A stretch of 48,129 bases of DNA from Simkaniaceae bacterium (GCA_026708385.1 JAPOVA010000007.1:1-48129); one strand, 5' to 3'. Shown: positions 26,509 to 36,082, numbered from the stretch's first letter. The notes: generated by a model not told the origin, from the letters alone. A program made the numbers and translations.

Positions 26509-27425
26509 TTCTTTCTTAGCCTACAAAACGCCTCTTTGACAAAGGGAAGTAGCTCAGGATAGTGTCCGATCAACCACTTACGCAGTGTCTCTTCCATAAC
26601 CCGGCTCTCTTCGGCGTAGTAGTACCGATCCATATTTGTCGGGGTATCCGGACCGAATCCGCCTATGTCCCACTGGACGGCCCTACCGTCCACAAACCCG
26701 AAATTGCGCAACAGACGGGGATCTTTGTCTCGATATCCCAGTCTTGCCCTCCGTTCGGTCAGGGCAAGAAGGTCCGAGACGGCCCGTTCGGCTTCCGACA
26801 AACAGTTCGCTTTCCGTAGCGTCAGCAGATAATCGGCAACGGGAACCGCCCTTCTCTGCACGATGAACTGCAGGCGGTCGAGATCGAGACGAAAGAGGCG
26901 CCCTATCCCGCTCCGAACGGATAACACAACCTTTAGGTCCTCGGTCGGGTTGAAATGGAGAAAGAGTGTTTCCGTGAAGGGTTTGAGCCGTTCGTAGGCA
27001 AATGCGGCACTTGCACTCAAACCCTCAACCGATCGAGGAAGGACGGTCCGATCGACGTATATTCCCCGGAAGCGAACCGCATCGCGCAAGAGGCGACAAA
27101 ACATACGGATCCACGGCTCCTTCCTCTTCACGAACTTGATCACATAACGACCGTCCCGACTTACAAAAGCGAAGAGGTGAGCCCCCTTCCCCAAATAACG
27201 GTAGGGTTGCGCAAGGGCCACCCTCGTTTCGACAATGTCCTCGGGGGCCATGGCAATCTCCCTTGTCTTACTAAAGGAGAAGTCCCCGACCTCGATAAGG
27301 GAGGGGTGAAAGCTACCCGTCAACTTGTGCCATCCGTACGCAACCACCAACAACGAAAAGGCCGATGCCACGACAAAGACGACACACGTTCTCGCTGTTA
27401 TCCGCCGAAGAACCATACGCACCAC
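26421..27425 (-). CDS. Membrane-anchored protein-kinase-like protein
   Basis: One N-terminal transmembrane helix (about residues 12-29, CVVFVVASAFSLLVVAY) followed by a kinase-like fold. Features that can be matched to kinases: glycine-rich GKGAHLFAF, a lysine in RYVIKFVKR (about Lys97), a catalytic-loop-like stretch RDKDPRLLRNFG (about Asp235 and Asn241), and a metal-site-like WDIGGFG (about Asp253). The start is taken as GTG 27425, 9 nt after GGGAGG; other GTG/ATG codons lie within 21 bp. It follows rnhB by 62 bp on the same strand. Substrate unknown. It could be a lipopolysaccharide-type sugar kinase or a protein kinase; family assignment is inference. Confidence 0.7.
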   Translation of the reverse strand: MVRMVLRRITARTCVVFVVASAFSLLVVAYGWHKLTGSFHPSLIEVGDFSFSKTREIAMAPEDIVETRVALAQPYRYLGKGAHLFAFVSRDGRYVIKFVKRKEPWIRMFCRLLRDAVRFRGIYVDRTVLPRSVEGLSASAAFAYERLKPFTETLFLHFNPTEDLKVVLSVRSGIGRLFRLDLDRLQFIVQRRAVPVADYLLTLRKANCLSEAERAVSDLLALTERRARLGYRDKDPRLLRNFGFVDGRAVQWDIGGFGPDTPTNMDRYYYAEESRVMEETLRKWLIGHYPELLPFVKEAFCRLRKNQVFDGKGFTDTCSCDSIRTISLSPTSTK

Positions 27426-27487
27426 ACGAGCCGTCACCTCCCGAACCGGGGGTGAGTGTATTCTCTTTCAAAATATTGAACAAGGCC

Positions 27488-28105
27488 CTAAGAAGAAGAA
27501 ACCGGAACAAAGGAGCGGCGATGGATGGGTGAGGGGCCGTGTGTTCGTATCGCCTCCCTGTGCTTCCGGGTCGGATATCCTTTGTGTTTGTCGAACCCGT
27601 ACTCGGGCCACCGCAGATGATATCGCCACATGATTTCATCCCGAACATGCTTGGCAATCACGGAAGCCGCCGCAACGCTCAGAGAGCAACCATCTCCTTT
27701 CACAACGGCCCGACCGGGGATGTCGGTATCGGGCATTTTGTTACCGTCCACAAGGAGAAACCGGGGCCTTTTCGACAGACGTTCTACCGCCACCGACATC
27801 GCTCTCAGGGTAGCCCGTAAAATATTCAGAGTATCGATCGTCTCGTGATCAATCATTCCGATACCGAAAAACACCCCGGGATCGGATACGAGTCGCTCAT
27901 AGACCACCTTCCGTTCCTGAGGGGTGAGCTTCTTGGAGTCATCGATCCCCTCCGTCGAAAACGAGGGAGAGTCGTAAGGCAACATGCAAGCTACGGCCAC
28001 TACCGGCCCCGCAAGGGGACCCCTTCCCGCCTCATCGACACCGGCAATTTCGCGATACCCCTCATCACGAATCTGCCGTTCGAGTTCGAAAGAACATCCA
28101 CCCAT
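27488..28105 (-). CDS. rnhB: Ribonuclease HII
   Basis: Removes RNA from RNA-DNA hybrids and single misincorporated ribonucleotides. Motifs: GVDEAGRGPLAGPVV (catalytic Asp-Glu), DDSKKLTPQER, LLVDGNKMP (third acid), and SVAAASVIAKHVRDEIM (fourth acid, basic patch). 205 aa, usual length. It is the last gene of the leftward trmD-rplS-rnhB cluster, 9 bp after rplS, as in Chlamydia (CT027-CT029). Ribosome binding site is weak (GAG). Confidence 0.96.
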   Translation of the reverse strand: MGGCSFELERQIRDEGYREIAGVDEAGRGPLAGPVVAVACMLPYDSPSFSTEGIDDSKKLTPQERKVVYERLVSDPGVFFGIGMIDHETIDTLNILRATLRAMSVAVERLSKRPRFLLVDGNKMPDTDIPGRAVVKGDGCSLSVAAASVIAKHVRDEIMWRYHLRWPEYGFDKHKGYPTRKHREAIRTHGPSPIHRRSFVPVSSS

Positions 28106-28114
28106 CTCGAACGC

Positions 28115-28585
28115 TCAAGAAGACGGGGTACCGCTTTCCGGTTCTTCCTTCGGAACCGTTTCCGGGGGGTCCTCCGACATCCCGACACGACCGGAAGGCA
28201 CTCCGGGAACCGGTTTCTTTGCGGGAGATTTTCTCACGATCTTCTCCCGAACCCGGGCCTTCTTACCGGATTTACCGCGCAGGTAGTAGAGCTTGGCCCG
28301 TCTTACCCGCCCTTTCCGACTTACTTCGATTTTGGCGATCCGGGGGCTGTGTAGGACGAATACCCGTTCCATACTCACACCGTAAGCGACCCTATATACG
28401 GCGAACGTTTCGGAAAGACCGGAGCCGCGACGGGCAATGACGGTCCCTGCAAACACCTGAATCCGTTCCTTTTCCCCCTCCACGATGCGCACGTGTACGC
28501 GCACCGTGTCGCCGACCGCAAAATCGGGCAGATCTCTCTTCAGATGAGGTTTTTCAATCACTTCCGCTATCCTATCCCGGTTCAT
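28115..28585 (-). CDS. rplS: 50S ribosomal protein L19 with C-terminal extension
   Basis: Large-subunit protein at the subunit interface. The core is typical: [33 protein letters not shown], and [19 protein letters not shown]. The start at 28585 ([11 protein letters not shown]) has GGAGA and begins 2 bp after the trmD stop. Length 156 aa, about 40 more than usual; the extra tail is basic then proline/glutamate-rich ([17 protein letters not shown]). Co-transcribed with trmD and rnhB. Confidence 0.97.
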   Translation of the reverse strand: MNRDRIAEVIEKPHLKRDLPDFAVGDTVRVHVRIVEGEKERIQVFAGTVIARRGSGLSETFAVYRVAYGVSMERVFVLHSPRIAKIEVSRKGRVRRAKLYYLRGKSGKKARVREKIVRKSPAKKPVPGVPSGRVGMSEDPPETVPKEEPESGTPSS

Positions 28586-28587
28586 CT

Positions 28588-29274
28588 CTATTCTCCTGCC
28601 AAACTCTTCATCAGATCGGGGCGTACGCGCTCGGTTTTCCGAAGTGCCTGCTCCTCTCTCCATCTCTCGATCTCCTCGTGGTGCCCTCCCAAGAGGACGG
28701 GGGGCACCTCCCTACCTTCAAAGGAGGCGGGTCGCGTATAGACGGGAAAGTCGAATACCCCCTTCGCAAACGAATCGCGCCGACACCCCTCCTCGTTACC
28801 GATCACTCCCGGGATAAACCGAGAGACGGCATCGACCAAGAGGATGGCGGCGGGAGCACCGCTCGTCACGACAAAATCCCCGACGCTGACCTCCTCATCC
28901 ACTTCAGCATCGAGCACTCTCTGATCTACCCCCTCGTAGTGACCGCACAAGAGAATCAATTGTGACTCCTCTCTCGCAAATTCCCTACATCTGTCGGCCG
29001 TAAGCACCGCGCCCTGAGGAGAAAAGTAGAGCACCCTCGCCCCCTCCCCCTTCACGCTCCGGATTGCCTCCGCGACCGGTTGTGCCATAAGTACCATCCC
29101 CGGCCCTCCGCCGTAGGGGCGGTCATCGACCTGTCGGTGTCGACCCTTCGCGAAAGATCGGATGTCGATAAGTCGAATATCGATCAACCCCCTTTGCCTC
29201 GCCCTCTTGATCATGCTCACGTCGAAAGGGCCGGAAAAGTAACCGGGAAAAAGGCTCAAGATATCGAAACGCAT
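28588..29274 (-). CDS. trmD: tRNA (guanine-N1)-methyltransferase TrmD
   Basis: Methylates G37 next to the anticodon to prevent frameshifting. SPOUT-knot motifs are clear: [38 protein letters not shown], and [14 protein letters not shown] followed by [10 protein letters not shown]. 228 aa from the ATG at 29274 ([13 protein letters not shown]); the reading frame is open another 90 codons upstream but that part has no family similarity. In other chlamydiae rpsP lies directly upstream; here a 2.4-kb segment separates them. Confidence 0.97.
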   Translation of the reverse strand: MRFDILSLFPGYFSGPFDVSMIKRARQRGLIDIRLIDIRSFAKGRHRQVDDRPYGGGPGMVLMAQPVAEAIRSVKGEGARVLYFSPQGAVLTADRCREFAREESQLILLCGHYEGVDQRVLDAEVDEEVSVGDFVVTSGAPAAILLVDAVSRFIPGVIGNEEGCRRDSFAKGVFDFPVYTRPASFEGREVPPVLLGGHHEEIERWREEQALRKTERVRPDLMKSLAGE

Positions 29275-30531
29275 ACGACACGGCTCGGTTAACGGGATGT
29301 CACCGCGACGGGCCACAGGAGAAACCGACCTCTTCCGCCCCACCGATCCTCCCGAGACACCCACTACGGACAACGGTCCCTCTCCGAACCATTCCCCCGG
29401 GCCATCGTACCGGACACATACATATCTTGAGAAGATAAAATGCGAAACGACGACCCCTCCGATGCAAAATGTGCGGATCGACCGGGAAAACGGACCGAAA
29501 TCGCACACCTTCCGACCGCCCCGTAACAACAATTCCCGCCACACATTTTTCGCGAAGAAGGTAGGTAGAGCACCTTCTTGAAAACATCTTCGTGGTGAGA
29601 GGGCAAAGATGAGGCGTGCGCAATCCGGGGAAAAGAAACATCTTTCAACGGAAGGACTACCCGTTGCAGTACTACTCGACAGCTCTCGGGAAGGTCGCGC
29701 TTAAAGGGATCTCCACCCCGGAACGGTTCCGTACGATCCGTACCCGATCGCAATCTCACCATTTCATCAACCCCTGCATGGCGAAACGTAAGAGAATGTA
29801 TATATACGGCCACGCACGCAGACAAAGGAATCCCGGCACTCTCCCGAGTCATCTCACGGAATCGCCACCTTAAGGGCCGTTCACGCGGTTGACCGTGCTC
29901 CTGTTGCGCTGAGTGCTGAGTAGAGCTTATCCCTGTCCTCCCATGACCCTCTCCGCTCCGATCGACGATGCACCCTCCTGTCGGGATAGCGATAATCCGG
30001 CACGTAATATACAATACCTTCCGTCAAGACCTCTCTGTTCCGCCTCTTCCGAACACTTCTTGTCAAGTACCGTCGCGGACAAAGACCTTGTTTTTAGGGC
30101 GACATCAGCCACATCTTCGGGAGGCAACACGGGAGCATCTACATCGAAACCCTTCAGGGCCGACTTCGAGGTCACCGTAGTATCAAGTCGAATTGTCACG
30201 GTTTGTTTTTCCCCGATTTTCGTAATTCCTCGGGCGAGAGCATAATCACGAAACGGTGCGACGGGGCAACCATAGAAGACACGGCCCTCAAAGAAAGACG
30301 CATTCCTCAGGGACAAATTAAAAGAAAAATGCGGAGCCGGGAATGTCCCGACAGACGACTACCCCCGAACAGCTCCGTCGTATGCAACGGGCGCCCTTTC
30401 CGGCCATGCCCCGAGCCGTGTGACCGTACCCCGCTCCCTCTTAATGCGGATCTCTCTTCGTGGTGACTTGCGCGTATGTACCGGAACGGACTATAGTGCC
30501 GGCGGCAAATCGTACCGATAGGGTGGTTTCC
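29275..30531. other. Gene-poor segment with decayed coding remnants
   Basis: About 1.26 kb between trmD and the ankyrin gene without a convincing intact gene. On the minus strand the stretch 29927-30358 is open and reads protein-like (TVTIRLDTTVTSKSALKGF, then VADVALKTRSLSATVLDKK) but has no good start and breaks off; a second minus-strand frame at 29881-30066 (LTEGIVYYVPDYRYPD) may be its frameshifted continuation. The rest has short overlapping frames with no recognisable family. I read it as eroded DNA left by a gene insertion or loss. Confidence 0.5.
30468..30497 (+). promoter_or_regulatory. Possible promoter of the membrane-ankyrin gene
   Basis: TTGCGC (30468-30473) and TATAGT (30492-30497), 18 bp apart, about 35 bp before the ATG at 30532. 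Confidence 0.35.
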
Positions 30532-31620
30532 ATGGCAGGAGTGGTGATGACGGGCGCTCTCGACCGGACTCTTTCAGACGGGGGGGATACATCCGGCGAA
30601 ACGGACGATCTCCTCGAGGGAAAGGCTCTTCGCGTACATAGTAGTGCCCTCCGGACCTTCCGGTATGTGGCCGTGGGTTGTATGATGGGGGTAGCCTTGG
30701 CGAGAATCTGTGCCACAGTACTGCGCGCACCCTTCGCGAAGACGATCCCGGGCTTGATAGTCGGTGCGTTGTGCGGTGCCGTATCGGGATTTGCCCTCCG
30801 CATACCGGAAAACGTTCTGCGGGACGGGCCCGCATTGAGATTTGCAAGTATGATGGGGGATGAGATCGGGGTACGGCAGTTGTGTGCGAGGGGCGTATGG
30901 ATCAACCTCACCGATAGGGAGGGGGAGACGGCGATGACGCATGCCCTGTCGGGAGGGTACGAGTGTATCGTGGAGACGTTGGTCGAGTACGGCGCCCCTG
31001 TCAATACTGCCGATCGCAACGGTCGAACCCCCTTGATCATCATGATCGAGAAAGGATCTTCGGAGACGGTGAAGAGGTTCGTCAAACGTGGCGCCAACGT
31101 AAATCTTGCCGATCGCAAAGGCAACACTCCCCTCGCATATGCGACCGAGGGCGGTCGTGCGGACATTGTCGGGAGGTTGCTCGGCCGTGGGGCCTCCGTC
31201 GATCTTGCCAACCGAAAAGGTCGTACGCCCCTCATGGTAGCTGCCGGACGGGCCGATCCGAAGATCGTGGAGGCGTTACTCAAACGCGGAGCCGATCCCG
31301 CTCGTATCGATTGTGAGGGAAACTCGTCTCTCATGCACGCGATCGGGAGCAACCGCCCGGACATTGTCCGGAAGATACTCGATCACGTACTCGACCGAGC
31401 AACCCGTATTCATCTTGTCAACCTTGCCAACCCGGAAGGTCGTACACCCCTTATGTCGGCTGCCGAACAGACCCGACAGGAAATCGTGAAGGAGTTGCTC
31501 AGACGCGGGGCCGACCCCAATTACGCCGATTGCGAGGGGAAGAAGGCTGTGGATGTGGCAATCGAAAACGGCCACGACGAGATTGCGCGAATACTGGAGG
31601 CGGCCACGAAAGGACGGTAA
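30532..31620 (+). CDS. Ankyrin-repeat protein with paired N-terminal hydrophobic segments, 362 aa
   Basis: Start taken at ATG 30532 (GGTGG 5 nt upstream); ATG 30547 with AGGAG is equally good. Residues ~45-65 and ~72-90 are two hydrophobic stretches separated by only a few polar residues (VGCMMGVALARICATVL, then IPGLIVGALCGAVSGFAL), the bilobed pattern of chlamydial inclusion-membrane (Inc) proteins. About eight ankyrin repeats follow (GRTPLIIMIEKGSSETVKRF, GNTPLAYATEGGRADIVGRL). If secreted into the inclusion membrane, the ankyrin domain would face the host cytosol. It lies opposite in strand to rpsP and trmD and splits their cluster. Function inferred. Confidence 0.85.
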   Translation: MAGVVMTGALDRTLSDGGDTSGETDDLLEGKALRVHSSALRTFRYVAVGCMMGVALARICATVLRAPFAKTIPGLIVGALCGAVSGFALRIPENVLRDGPALRFASMMGDEIGVRQLCARGVWINLTDREGETAMTHALSGGYECIVETLVEYGAPVNTADRNGRTPLIIMIEKGSSETVKRFVKRGANVNLADRKGNTPLAYATEGGRADIVGRLLGRGASVDLANRKGRTPLMVAAGRADPKIVEALLKRGADPARIDCEGNSSLMHAIGSNRPDIVRKILDHVLDRATRIHLVNLANPEGRTPLMSAAEQTRQEIVKELLRRGADPNYADCEGKKAVDVAIENGHDEIARILEAATKGR

Positions 31621-31652
31621 GGGAGACCTATCCGAGAAAACAACCGGGGAGG

Positions 31653-31988
31653 CTATTCTTCTTTTCCCTTCTCCCGTCTCTTCCGCCTCTTCCTCGCTAC
31701 CCTCGTACGCTTCGCGAGTTGCTTTTCCCGTAACTCTCGGATCACGTCGGGGGCCGCGCGAGCGACAAGCCTCTCCGCCTTCACGGTCAGCGCGGCCCCC
31801 CGCCCCAGCCAATAACGAACCCGGTCCTCAACGACAACGACACCGCCCTCCCCCTTACCGTGCGGATCGTAAACACCGACCCTCTCCACGTACTTTCCGT
31901 CTCGGGGGGAACGACCGTCCGTCACGACGAGACGGTACATCAACCGGTTCGTACGCCCCATCTGGCGCAGGCGAATCTTCAAAGCCAT
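31653..31988 (-). CDS. rpsP: 30S ribosomal protein S16
   Basis: Small-subunit assembly protein. Typical N-terminus MALKIRLRQMGRTNRLMYRL and VVTDGRSPRDGKYVERVG. 111 aa from the ATG at 31988, with GAGGGGG 6 nt upstream. The basic C-terminal tail (RTRVARKRRKRREKG) is longer than in many S16 proteins. Normally first gene before trmD; here its downstream neighbour is the inserted, convergent ankyrin gene, 32 bp away. Confidence 0.97.
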   Translation of the reverse strand: MALKIRLRQMGRTNRLMYRLVVTDGRSPRDGKYVERVGVYDPHGKGEGGVVVVEDRVRYWLGRGAALTVKAERLVARAAPDVIRELREKQLAKRTRVARKRRKRREKGKEE

Positions 31989-32130
31989 GCAACGCCCCCT
32001 CTCTCGCAACCGCGAGGAAGGCGGAACCATACCGGATGGAGGAATATTTCGAAACCCCCCTTGATAAAAAGGGGAGGAAAGGAGACAATCGACCGTCCGT
32101 AGGTAAAACCGAAACGAGAGGGCTTGATCG

Positions 32131-32577
32131 ATGAACTACATTACCGTCATGGGTCGCTTGGTAAATGCTCCCGAAGTGCGCTTTACCTCAAACGGGGTGA
32201 AGGTAACCACCTTTAGGGTGGCCGCCAATCGAAAACGGAAGGGACGGGAAGAGACGATGTGGTGGCGTGTCACCGTATGGGGAGAACATCTCGACAACAT
32301 GATCTCTGCCCTGAAGAAGGGGGACGCCGTGATCATCATGGGAGAGATGGGCAAGCCGAGGATTTACGTCGACAAAGAGGGGAACAATCAGGTGGGCCTT
32401 GATGTCACGGCACATGCCCTCTTCTTCAACCCCTTCGGCCGACCGGAAGGGGCGGGATCCCAACAGCCGGCCACTCCGGAAAGCACTGACTTTTCCTCTC
32501 TCGAACAGAAGCCGGAGGCGGGCCGAGGTCCGGAACAATCCGACGAAGCCCTCGACGCAGAGGAGATCCCGTTTTGA
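32131..32577 (+). CDS. ssb: Single-stranded DNA-binding protein
   Basis: Binds exposed single strands in replication and repair. OB fold: MNYITVMGRLVNAPEVRFT at the start, then FRVAANRKRKGREETMWWRV. The disordered tail ends in the partner-binding acidic tip (EEIPF), equivalent to DDIPF. 148 aa. GAGGG 8 nt before the ATG. The stop overlaps the start region of pepA, the same pairing as CT044-CT045 in Chlamydia. Confidence 0.96.
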   Translation: MNYITVMGRLVNAPEVRFTSNGVKVTTFRVAANRKRKGREETMWWRVTVWGEHLDNMISALKKGDAVIIMGEMGKPRIYVDKEGNNQVGLDVTAHALFFNPFGRPEGAGSQQPATPESTDFSSLEQKPEAGRGPEQSDEALDAEEIPF

Positions 32578-32579
32578 AA

Positions 32580-34082
32580 ATGCGAGTCACCGCCGTTTCC
32601 GATGTCGCCGAAAGGGAACCGGCCGACCTCTTGATCTTCCCCTTCGTGCGGGATGAAAGCGGGCCGGTTCCGTGCGCCTCCTTGCCCGGTCTCCGGGAAG
32701 AGGTGGAAACCATCATTGAGGGGCGGGATTTTTCGGGAAAGGCCGGTTCGACCCTGCTCTTCTATCCGAAAGGGGGAAGAGAAAAACGGGTTCTCTGTCT
32801 GGGATTGGGTGAGGAAAAGGAGGCTACGGGAGATAAGGGACGCATGTCCGAGATCATCCGGCGGGCTTTCGCCGATGCCGTCCGGAGGTGCCGAGGAGAA
32901 AATAGAGAGTCGATTCACATCCTCCTACCGACCGTAACGTTACTCGATAGCAACGGGACGGCACGGGCCGTTTTGGAGGGTATCGCTTTGTCGACCTATC
33001 TGTTCGAGGAATGGAAGAGTGAAAAAAAACCCTTTGCCATTCACGCCTTGACCCTCATCGGCCACCTCTCTTCCGGATGTGAGGGACTTGCCGACGAAGT
33101 GTTCGGCATCACGGAGGGGGTCAATTTGGCACGAACATTGGTTCACGGAAACGCTCTGGATGTCACCCCTCAGAGGCTTGCCGAAGAAGCCAAACACTTG
33201 GCCAAAAAACACCCTACCGTCAAGACCTCCGTCCTGGACAAGGGACGGATCATCAAGGAGGGGATGGGCCTTTTCTCGGCCGTGGCAAGCGGTTCTCGGG
33301 TCGACCCCGAACTGATCATCGTCGAATACCGGGGCAACCCCGGCTCGAGTGAGGTCACCATGGTGGTCGGTAAGGGGGCCACCCTCGACACGGGGGGACT
33401 CAACCTCAAACCGGGAGGACACATAGAGGGCCAAAAAGCCGATATGAGCGGGGGCGCCGCCGCGCTCGGCATCATCGAGGGCGCGGCCAACATTAAGCTC
33501 GGAAGCAATGTCATAGCGATCGTGCCCGCTACCGAGAACGCCATCGATGCACACAGTTATAAACCCGGAGATGTCTACCGGGCCTATTCGGGCACGACCG
33601 TCGAAATCACCAACACCGACGCCGAGGGACGCTTGATTCTGGCCGATGCGATCGCCTATGGAGAAAAGACCTTCTCACCTGCCCGGATCATCGACCTGGC
33701 GACACTTACGGGTGCCATCGTCGTCGCTCTGGGTAGTGTCCGGGCAGGGCTGTTTTCCAATGACGATCGGCTCGCCACCCTTTGTGAAGAGGCCGGAGAG
33801 GAGACGGGAGAGCGCGTGTGGCGCATGCCCCTCGACAAGGAATACGAACAACTCCTTAAATCGGAAATAGCCGACACGGCCAACTCTTCGAATAAGAGGT
33901 GGGCGGGATCGGTCACGGCGGCCCTCTTCCTCCGGAAGTTCGTCTCTGAAAAAACACCTTGGATTCACCTCGATATTGCGGGAACCGCCTTTTTGGACGA
34001 CGGTCCCGAAGGATATCACCTCACCAAGGCGACGGGAGCGGGAGTGCGCCTCGTATTACGACTCCTTGAAAAACTCTCATGA
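32580..34082 (+). CDS. pepA: Leucyl aminopeptidase (M17)
   Basis: Cytosolic zinc/manganese aminopeptidase that trims peptides; some family members also bind DNA. Metal and active-site motifs: GKGATLDTGGLNLKP, KADMSGGAAALG, and the signature NTDAEGRLILADA. 500 aa from ATG 32580. A TTG at 32574 overlapping the ssb stop has GAGGAG at better spacing (7 nt) and could be the true start. Co-transcribed with ssb. Confidence 0.96.
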   Translation: MRVTAVSDVAEREPADLLIFPFVRDESGPVPCASLPGLREEVETIIEGRDFSGKAGSTLLFYPKGGREKRVLCLGLGEEKEATGDKGRMSEIIRRAFADAVRRCRGENRESIHILLPTVTLLDSNGTARAVLEGIALSTYLFEEWKSEKKPFAIHALTLIGHLSSGCEGLADEVFGITEGVNLARTLVHGNALDVTPQRLAEEAKHLAKKHPTVKTSVLDKGRIIKEGMGLFSAVASGSRVDPELIIVEYRGNPGSSEVTMVVGKGATLDTGGLNLKPGGHIEGQKADMSGGAAALGIIEGAANIKLGSNVIAIVPATENAIDAHSYKPGDVYRAYSGTTVEITNTDAEGRLILADAIAYGEKTFSPARIIDLATLTGAIVVALGSVRAGLFSNDDRLATLCEEAGEETGERVWRMPLDKEYEQLLKSEIADTANSSNKRWAGSVTAALFLRKFVSEKTPWIHLDIAGTAFLDDGPEGYHLTKATGAGVRLVLRLLEKLS

Positions 34083-34212
34083 ACAGAGGTACGATCTCCA
34101 CGGGTGTTGCTCCGATAACCTTCCTCCTTCGAACGGAGAGATCCCGGCGCGTACCTGTGGCATACTCACCGCGTCCGCTATATGAACCCGATATGTCGGC
34201 TGATGAACTGTG

Positions 34213-35265
34213 ATGTCGGTCAATGATCTGAGTAGAGGCTTCACCGGAATGGTTTTGTTTCCCTCCGGGGCAAGACCGGAGGCTCCGAGGGGGAATCCGG
34301 AGGCGCTGTTTGAAGCCGTGCGCAAATGCCGGATCGATGATGTAAAAAGGCAACTCCCCTCGTCGGAGACGGGGGACATCAATGTGCGCAATCGGGAAGA
34401 GCGTACGCCACTTATAGAAGCAAGCCGATCGGGGAGCAGGGATATCGTAACATTCCTTGTTGAAAGGAAAGCAGATCCGGATCTTTCCGATAAAGGAGGG
34501 CTAACGGCACTTATGTGGGCAGCCCGAAGGGGAGACGAAGTAATCACACGGATTTTGTTGCGGTACGGCGCCGTGCGATCTCTCACCACCGAAGGAGACA
34601 ATACGGCGCACATACCGGCTTTCCTTCCGACCGGAACGAACCTTACCGACGAAAAGGGTTGGACGGCGCTTATATGGGCGTGTTGGGAGGGTCACGTGGG
34701 GGTCGTGACCCTTTTGCTTGCGTCCGGTGCCGACACACTTATTGCCGATAAAGAGGGTTGGACGGCGCTCGCATGTGCGAGCTACGAAGGACACGTGGAG
34801 ATCGTGCGGATCCTTCTTGCAAACGGAGCCGGTCGCACCCTTGGCGCCGATCAGCGTAATAAAGCGCTCATACTTGCAAGTTGTCGGGGTCACACGGAGA
34901 TCGTCACGCAGTTGCTCATGTACGGAGCCAAACCCGACCTTCGCGAGGAGGGACAGGAGCCGGCTCTCGTATGTGCGAGTCGCGAAGGACACAAGGAAAT
35001 CGTAGGTGCCCTGTTGATAGCCGGGGCCACTCGAGATCTCACCGGAAGATCCGGTGACACGGCACTTACGTTGGCAAGTCACCACGGCCACACGGAGATC
35101 GTAACGCTTCTCCTGATGGGTGGAGCCCGAAAGGACATGCACAACCTATCCGGTGACACGGCGCTTGCGTGTGCAATGCGACAAGAACATGGAGAGATCG
35201 TACGCCTTCTCACGCTCCGCAACGCCGAAGAGGTCAATCCCGACGAGGGGAGCCCCCTCTCTTAG
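34213..35265 (+). CDS. Ankyrin-repeat protein, 350 aa
   Basis: About nine ankyrin repeats from residue ~25 to the end, several close to consensus (GWTALACASYEGHVEIVRIL, GDTALTLASHHGHTEIVTLL), plus one shortened repeat of ~20 residues near position 115. The N-terminus is short and polar, without a signal peptide or membrane helix. GTG 34210 and ATG 34213 are adjacent possible starts; no strong ribosome binding site. It sits alone between pepA and the convergent yebC. Likely host-directed, by analogy with other ankyrin proteins of intracellular bacteria; not shown here. Confidence 0.9.
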   Translation: MSVNDLSRGFTGMVLFPSGARPEAPRGNPEALFEAVRKCRIDDVKRQLPSSETGDINVRNREERTPLIEASRSGSRDIVTFLVERKADPDLSDKGGLTALMWAARRGDEVITRILLRYGAVRSLTTEGDNTAHIPAFLPTGTNLTDEKGWTALIWACWEGHVGVVTLLLASGADTLIADKEGWTALACASYEGHVEIVRILLANGAGRTLGADQRNKALILASCRGHTEIVTQLLMYGAKPDLREEGQEPALVCASREGHKEIVGALLIAGATRDLTGRSGDTALTLASHHGHTEIVTLLLMGGARKDMHNLSGDTALACAMRQEHGEIVRLLTLRNAEEVNPDEGSPLS

Positions 35266-35355
35266 GGAAACCCGTCTCGACAAGGCCCGTTTCCGATTCG
35301 AGAAGGGATTGCGGAAGGGATCCGACGCACGATGCTCGTACCGGGGGCTACCATC

Positions 35356-36066
35356 CTACGCCATGTTGTGGAAGACCGCATCGACATCGCCCAGATCTTC
35401 CAAAAAATCGATCAACGCCAGATTCGCCTTCCCGGCCTTTTCGTCACACTCCACGGTAGTCACGGGAACCATCTCTACCGCTACCTCTCGGCAAACAACT
35501 CCTGCGGAGGTAAGGTGCCCTCGCACTTCTTCGAGCGCATCCGGTGCCACGGTGACGACATAGGTGCCGTCCGTTGCTTCGAAATCATCCGCCCCGGCCT
35601 CGATGACGTGTGCAAAGACCTCCTCTTCGGGACGGTCCCCCGCAATCCGGATGACCCCCCTCCTCTCAAAATTGTAGGTAACCGAACCCGGAGAGGCGAT
35701 CGAACCTCCCTTTTTGTTCGTTGCAATACGCATATCGGAGGCAGTCCTATTTTTGTTGTCGGTCATCGCCTCCACCACGATCCCGACACCGCCATGACCA
35801 TATATCTCGTAGGTCAACTCATGAAAATCGGCCTGATCGGTGCTCGACGCCTTCTTGATATTCCTCTCGATATTCTCCGTGGGAAAGTTAGCCGCTTTGG
35901 CCTTTTGGATGATGGCGCGCAACCTCGCATTCGTCCTCGGATCCGGACCCCCCTGCTTCACGACGCTGATGATCTCCTTGGCCATACGGGAAAAAATCTT
36001 TCCCTTCTTTGCGTCCGCACGCCCCTTCCTATACTTGATATTGGCCCATTTGCTATGTCCGGCCAA
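35356..36066 (-). CDS. yebC: YebC/PmpR-family regulator
   Basis: Family of DNA-binding transcription regulators, some of which have been linked to ribosome function. Begins AGHSKWANIKYRKGRADAKK, the family hallmark, followed by ARLRAIIQKAKAANFPTENI. 236 aa, normal length. The start is TTG (36066) preceded by a GGGGG site, because the conserved N-terminus begins right there. Last gene of the prfB-acetyltransferase cluster, matching CT457 next to CT458/CT459 in Chlamydia. Confidence 0.96.
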   Translation of the reverse strand: MAGHSKWANIKYRKGRADAKKGKIFSRMAKEIISVVKQGGPDPRTNARLRAIIQKAKAANFPTENIERNIKKASSTDQADFHELTYEIYGHGGVGIVVEAMTDNKNRTASDMRIATNKKGGSIASPGSVTYNFERRGVIRIAGDRPEEEVFAHVIEAGADDFEATDGTYVVTVAPDALEEVRGHLTSAGVVCREVAVEMVPVTTVECDEKAGKANLALIDFLEDLGDVDAVFHNMA

Positions 36067-36082
36067 TCTTTTCCCCCTTACG

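Noticed and set aside
28676-29544. Long version of trmD starting at 29544
   Set aside because: The first 90 codons have no similarity to TrmD, whereas [11 protein letters not shown] at 29274 is the standard start.
29364-30014. 216-codon minus-strand frame between trmD and the ankyrin gene
   Set aside because: No ribosome binding site, irregular composition and no recognisable pattern; treated as part of the decayed segment.
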